Source: Burkholderiaceae bacterium (GTDB lineage Bacteria > Pseudomonadota > Gammaproteobacteria > Burkholderiales > Burkholderiaceae_F). Taken from it: DNA of 7,040 bases. The DNA is taken from contig JACCSD010000184.1 of NCBI GenBank assembly GCA_013813185.1, forward strand, positions 1-7,040, given 5' to 3'. Shown here in pieces: positions 5,077 to 7,040 of this stretch (its first letter is position 1; each line of letters opens with the position of its first letter). The notes under the pieces are model-generated. The model had not been told where the DNA came from and ran no database searches. It saw only the letters and a list, made by a program, of their open reading frames with translations. The translations under genes and the position numbers were made by a program.

Positions 5077-6555
5077 TTACCGGCGATGCAGCTCTGCCGG
5101 CACCGTAGCCGGGTAAAGGCGTTCGAGTACGTCAACCGTCGTCTTAGCAATGGCGGATATCAAGTCAGGAGCGAGCGTCTCCGCAGCGGCCGGTTGCAGC
5201 GCGTTGCCCCATAACGTGCGGAACGCGGCAGCGTGTTCATCGAACTGCTGCTCGACTTCGGTACGCCAAAACGGTGGAGCTTCGCCTTCCACGTACTTGC
5301 CGCGGCCACGACCGAAATGCGCCACTGCCAGATAGCGAAGCACGCTCGAGCGCGCCAGCGTGTTTAGAAATTCCGCCGACCAGCGCACTTCTGGTTGATG
5401 GGCGCCAGCCACCCGGTTCATCCCGCGTGCGACACCTGCGCCCGTCAGGCCGCCGATCAGGCCGCCGACCAGCATGCCGCCGCCGAACGTCAGTCCGCCC
5501 GCGACGACATCGGCCTTCAACCCTGCCAGGGCGCCGGTGACAACGCTGCCCCAGAGCGCAGCGCGCGTCTCATCGACGCGCTCTTGAATGGCAAAGTGCG
5601 TTCGCATCCGTTCCATCACGGCGTCAGCCGCGTGGCCCTGCAGCCCATGCAACTGGATCAGACGATCGGTCACTTCGCGGATGCGAGCGTCCAGGCGTTT
5701 GGACAGTGCCTGCATCGCACGCTCGCGCGCCGCCTCGAGCCCGTCGCGCTTGATGCCTACCGATTGCATCACTTTTTGCGCGGTCGTCGCCACCGGCGAG
5801 TCGACTGGTTCGAAATCGCCTGCGGCGTACGACAAATGTTCGGCAAGCAAGACCATCGCAGCGGCAAATCGCTCGACGTTGCGCGCAGTCCAGGTGGCGA
5901 CCAAGCGCGCGTGGGCGGCGCGCTTGTCTTCCGGAAGGCGGCGGCCAACGGCATCGAGCAGCACGCGCTCCTGCACCCAGCAACGCGCGAAGGCGTCGAG
6001 CGTCAGCACTTCGCTCGCCACGCCGAGTGATTCCAGATGCGCGGCCCAGCGCTGCGCCTCTGCGCGCTCTTCTTCAGCCGGGCGCGGCGGGCCGGCCTGA
6101 TTGACCAACACGACGACCGGCTTGCCGACCCAGCGTAAGACCTGCGCCTCGAAGGCGACATAGCCGGCGTCGCGCGGGTCCTCGGCGGCGTTGACCAGAT
6201 ACAGCACGACGTCGGAACTGTCTCGCGCCGCGCGCACCGCCTGCTGGCTGCACCAGAACGGGCGATCGCGGTAGCGATCCCACACCTCGCGCAGCAACCA
6301 GCCGATCGGGTTATCGGCCAGACGCAGCCGCTGCACCAGCCGCGCCGAGTCGCCGAAGCCGGGTGTATCCCACAGCCGCAGCTCGTCACCGGCGTCGGTT
6401 TGCAGCAGCGTGTGGGCCTCGGCGATCTCGGTGACGTGCGGCGCATCTCTGACTTCGCCGATGTCGCGGCCGAGGAGCGTGCGGGCAAGCGTCGTCTTGC
6501 CGGCGTTGGTGTGCGAGATCAGCGTGATCTCGATCGTTGCAGCGTCTGCGCTCAT
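5077..6555 (-). CDS. DUF3482-type GTPase
   Basis: A 492-residue protein with an N-terminal Era/TrmE-like small GTPase domain (about 6-200) and a long C-terminal region matching my memory of DUF3482. The P-loop reads SHTNAGKTT (14-22), with Ser14 where the first Gly of GxxxxGKT is usual. HVTE around Thr42 is the switch I candidate, and LWDTPGFGD (61-69) is G3. G4 is NQAG (152-155) instead of NKxD, so base recognition may be unusual. Residues 336-386 are a Gly-rich, hydrophobic glycine-zipper segment (GGGMLVGGLIGGLTGAG) that could enter or associate with the membrane. The start at 6555 is chosen because its ATG overlaps the TGA of the preceding DUF2868 gene (ATGA). The longer frame, open to 6675, only adds an Arg-rich tail lying over that gene. 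I know the DUF2868-DUF3482 order as a recurring pair in proteobacteria; its function is not established. Confidence 0.88.
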   Translation of the reverse strand: MSADAATIEITLISHTNAGKTTLARTLLGRDIGEVRDAPHVTEIAEAHTLLQTDAGDELRLWDTPGFGDSARLVQRLRLADNPIGWLLREVWDRYRDRPFWCSQQAVRAARDSSDVVLYLVNAAEDPRDAGYVAFEAQVLRWVGKPVVVLVNQAGPPRPAEEERAEAQRWAAHLESLGVASEVLTLDAFARCWVQERVLLDAVGRRLPEDKRAAHARLVATWTARNVERFAAAMVLLAEHLSYAAGDFEPVDSPVATTAQKVMQSVGIKRDGLEAARERAMQALSKRLDARIREVTDRLIQLHGLQGHAADAVMERMRTHFAIQERVDETRAALWGSVVTGALAGLKADVVAGGLTFGGGMLVGGLIGGLTGAGVARGMNRVAGAHQPEVRWSAEFLNTLARSSVLRYLAVAHFGRGRGKYVEGEAPPFWRTEVEQQFDEHAAAFRTLWGNALQPAAAETLAPDLISAIAKTTVDVLERLYPATVPAELHRR

Positions 6556-7040
6556 ATCGATGCAGCAGGCGCGGCGAGCACGCGCTCGAGGTCGCGCTCC
6601 AGTGCGGGCAGGTCGGGCGCGGACAGATCGGCGAATGCGGTGTCGAGCTCGAGCGCGCGGCAGAAGTAGCGCCATGCGTTGCGCCTTTCTTCCAGGCGCG
6701 CGTCGGCTCCCGCCTGCAGACCGAGCCGGCGTCGATAGCCCGACTCGTCGATCAGCACCGCCAGGCGTGCAGACGGCGATGCAGCACGCAGCGCCTTCAG
6801 AAACGCGCCGTGGTTTTCGTTCTCGGGCGTCGCAGCGAGACTGAACAACGCCACGGTCAGCGAGACCTGCGGATCGGCGCCGGCGAGTGTCTGGCTCACA
6901 CTGCTCTCGGCACCGAAGGTGACGGTCGGATGCAATGCCACGTCGGCGTCGTCGCCGAGCAGAGCCAGAGCAGCCGCGCGCAACCCGCTCATCGCGCTTT
7001 CATCGACCGTGTAGCTGTATGGAATTACGCGCAGCCGCGG
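6552..7040 (-). CDS. DUF2868 domain protein, C-terminal part (runs off right edge)
   Basis: The frame has no stop from 6552 to the window edge, giving 162 residues. The 16 codons before the first Met (6992) read PRLRVIPYSYTVDESA and fit the family, so 6992 is not the start. The visible part looks like an alpha/beta fold: strand RVIPYSY, helix GLRAAALALL, strand TVALFSLAATPENENHG, helix FLKALRAA, strand RLAVLIDESGYRRR, then a helical RLEERRNAWRYFC segment. These blocks match what I recall of the C-terminal region of DUF2868 proteins, whose N-terminal part carries membrane helices (not seen here). The TGA overlaps the ATG of the GTPase as ATGA, so translation of the two is probably coupled and the products likely act together. 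Its biochemical role is unknown. Confidence 0.82.
   Translation of the reverse strand, partial: PRLRVIPYSYTVDESAMSGLRAAALALLGDDADVALHPTVTFGAESSVSQTLAGADPQVSLTVALFSLAATPENENHGAFLKALRAASPSARLAVLIDESGYRRRLGLQAGADARLEERRNAWRYFCRALELDTAFADLSAPDLPALERDLERVLAAPAASI

Noticed and set aside
5395..6030. 211-codon plus-strand frame opposite the GTPase gene
   Set aside because: The opposite strand encodes the GTPase C-terminal region with clear family character; this frame is a compositional shadow.
6556..6675. N-terminal 40-residue extension of the GTPase
   Set aside because: It is Arg/Ala-rich, overlaps the DUF2868 coding region, and the ATG at 6555 makes a standard ATGA overlap just before the GTPase domain.

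Overview
The window looks like a chromosomal segment of a high-G+C proteobacterium, most likely a betaproteobacterium (Burkholderiales or a near relative). This rests on codon use, on the GlmU and GlmS sequences, and on a DUF6279-type lipoprotein and a DUF2868/DUF3482 gene pair that I associate with these groups. The genus cannot be settled from sequence reading alone. No mobile element, CRISPR array, tRNA, rRNA or strong intrinsic terminator was seen.

Layout. The left edge (1-458, minus strand) holds the N-terminal half of a DUF6279-type lipoprotein; a perfectly placed GGAGG points to a TTG start. Divergent to it, after only 43 bp, is the glmU-glmS operon (502-3715, plus strand), which makes UDP-N-acetylglucosamine precursors for peptidoglycan and LPS. 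The two genes are 1 nt apart. Next is a DUF2177 membrane-protein gene (3751-4157) broken by an apparent 1-nt deletion near 4110. Then comes an unrecognised two-helix membrane protein (4266-4811) preceded by a possible promoter and hairpin.

From 4835 to the right edge all genes are on the minus strand. In transcription order they are the C-terminal part of a DUF2868 protein (running off the window), a DUF3482-type GTPase overlapping it by ATGA (5077-6555), and a small CsbD-family stress protein (4835-5014). These three probably form one transcription unit.

The glm genes are standard cell-wall precursor enzymes, although GlmU carries a small duplication-like insertion beside its nucleotide-binding loop. 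The least understood part is the GTPase/DUF2868 pair: a translationally coupled small GTPase with an unusual P-loop, a non-canonical G4 motif and a glycine-zipper membrane-like segment. The frameshifted DUF2177 gene and the orphan membrane protein beside it are the clearest departures from an ordinary region.
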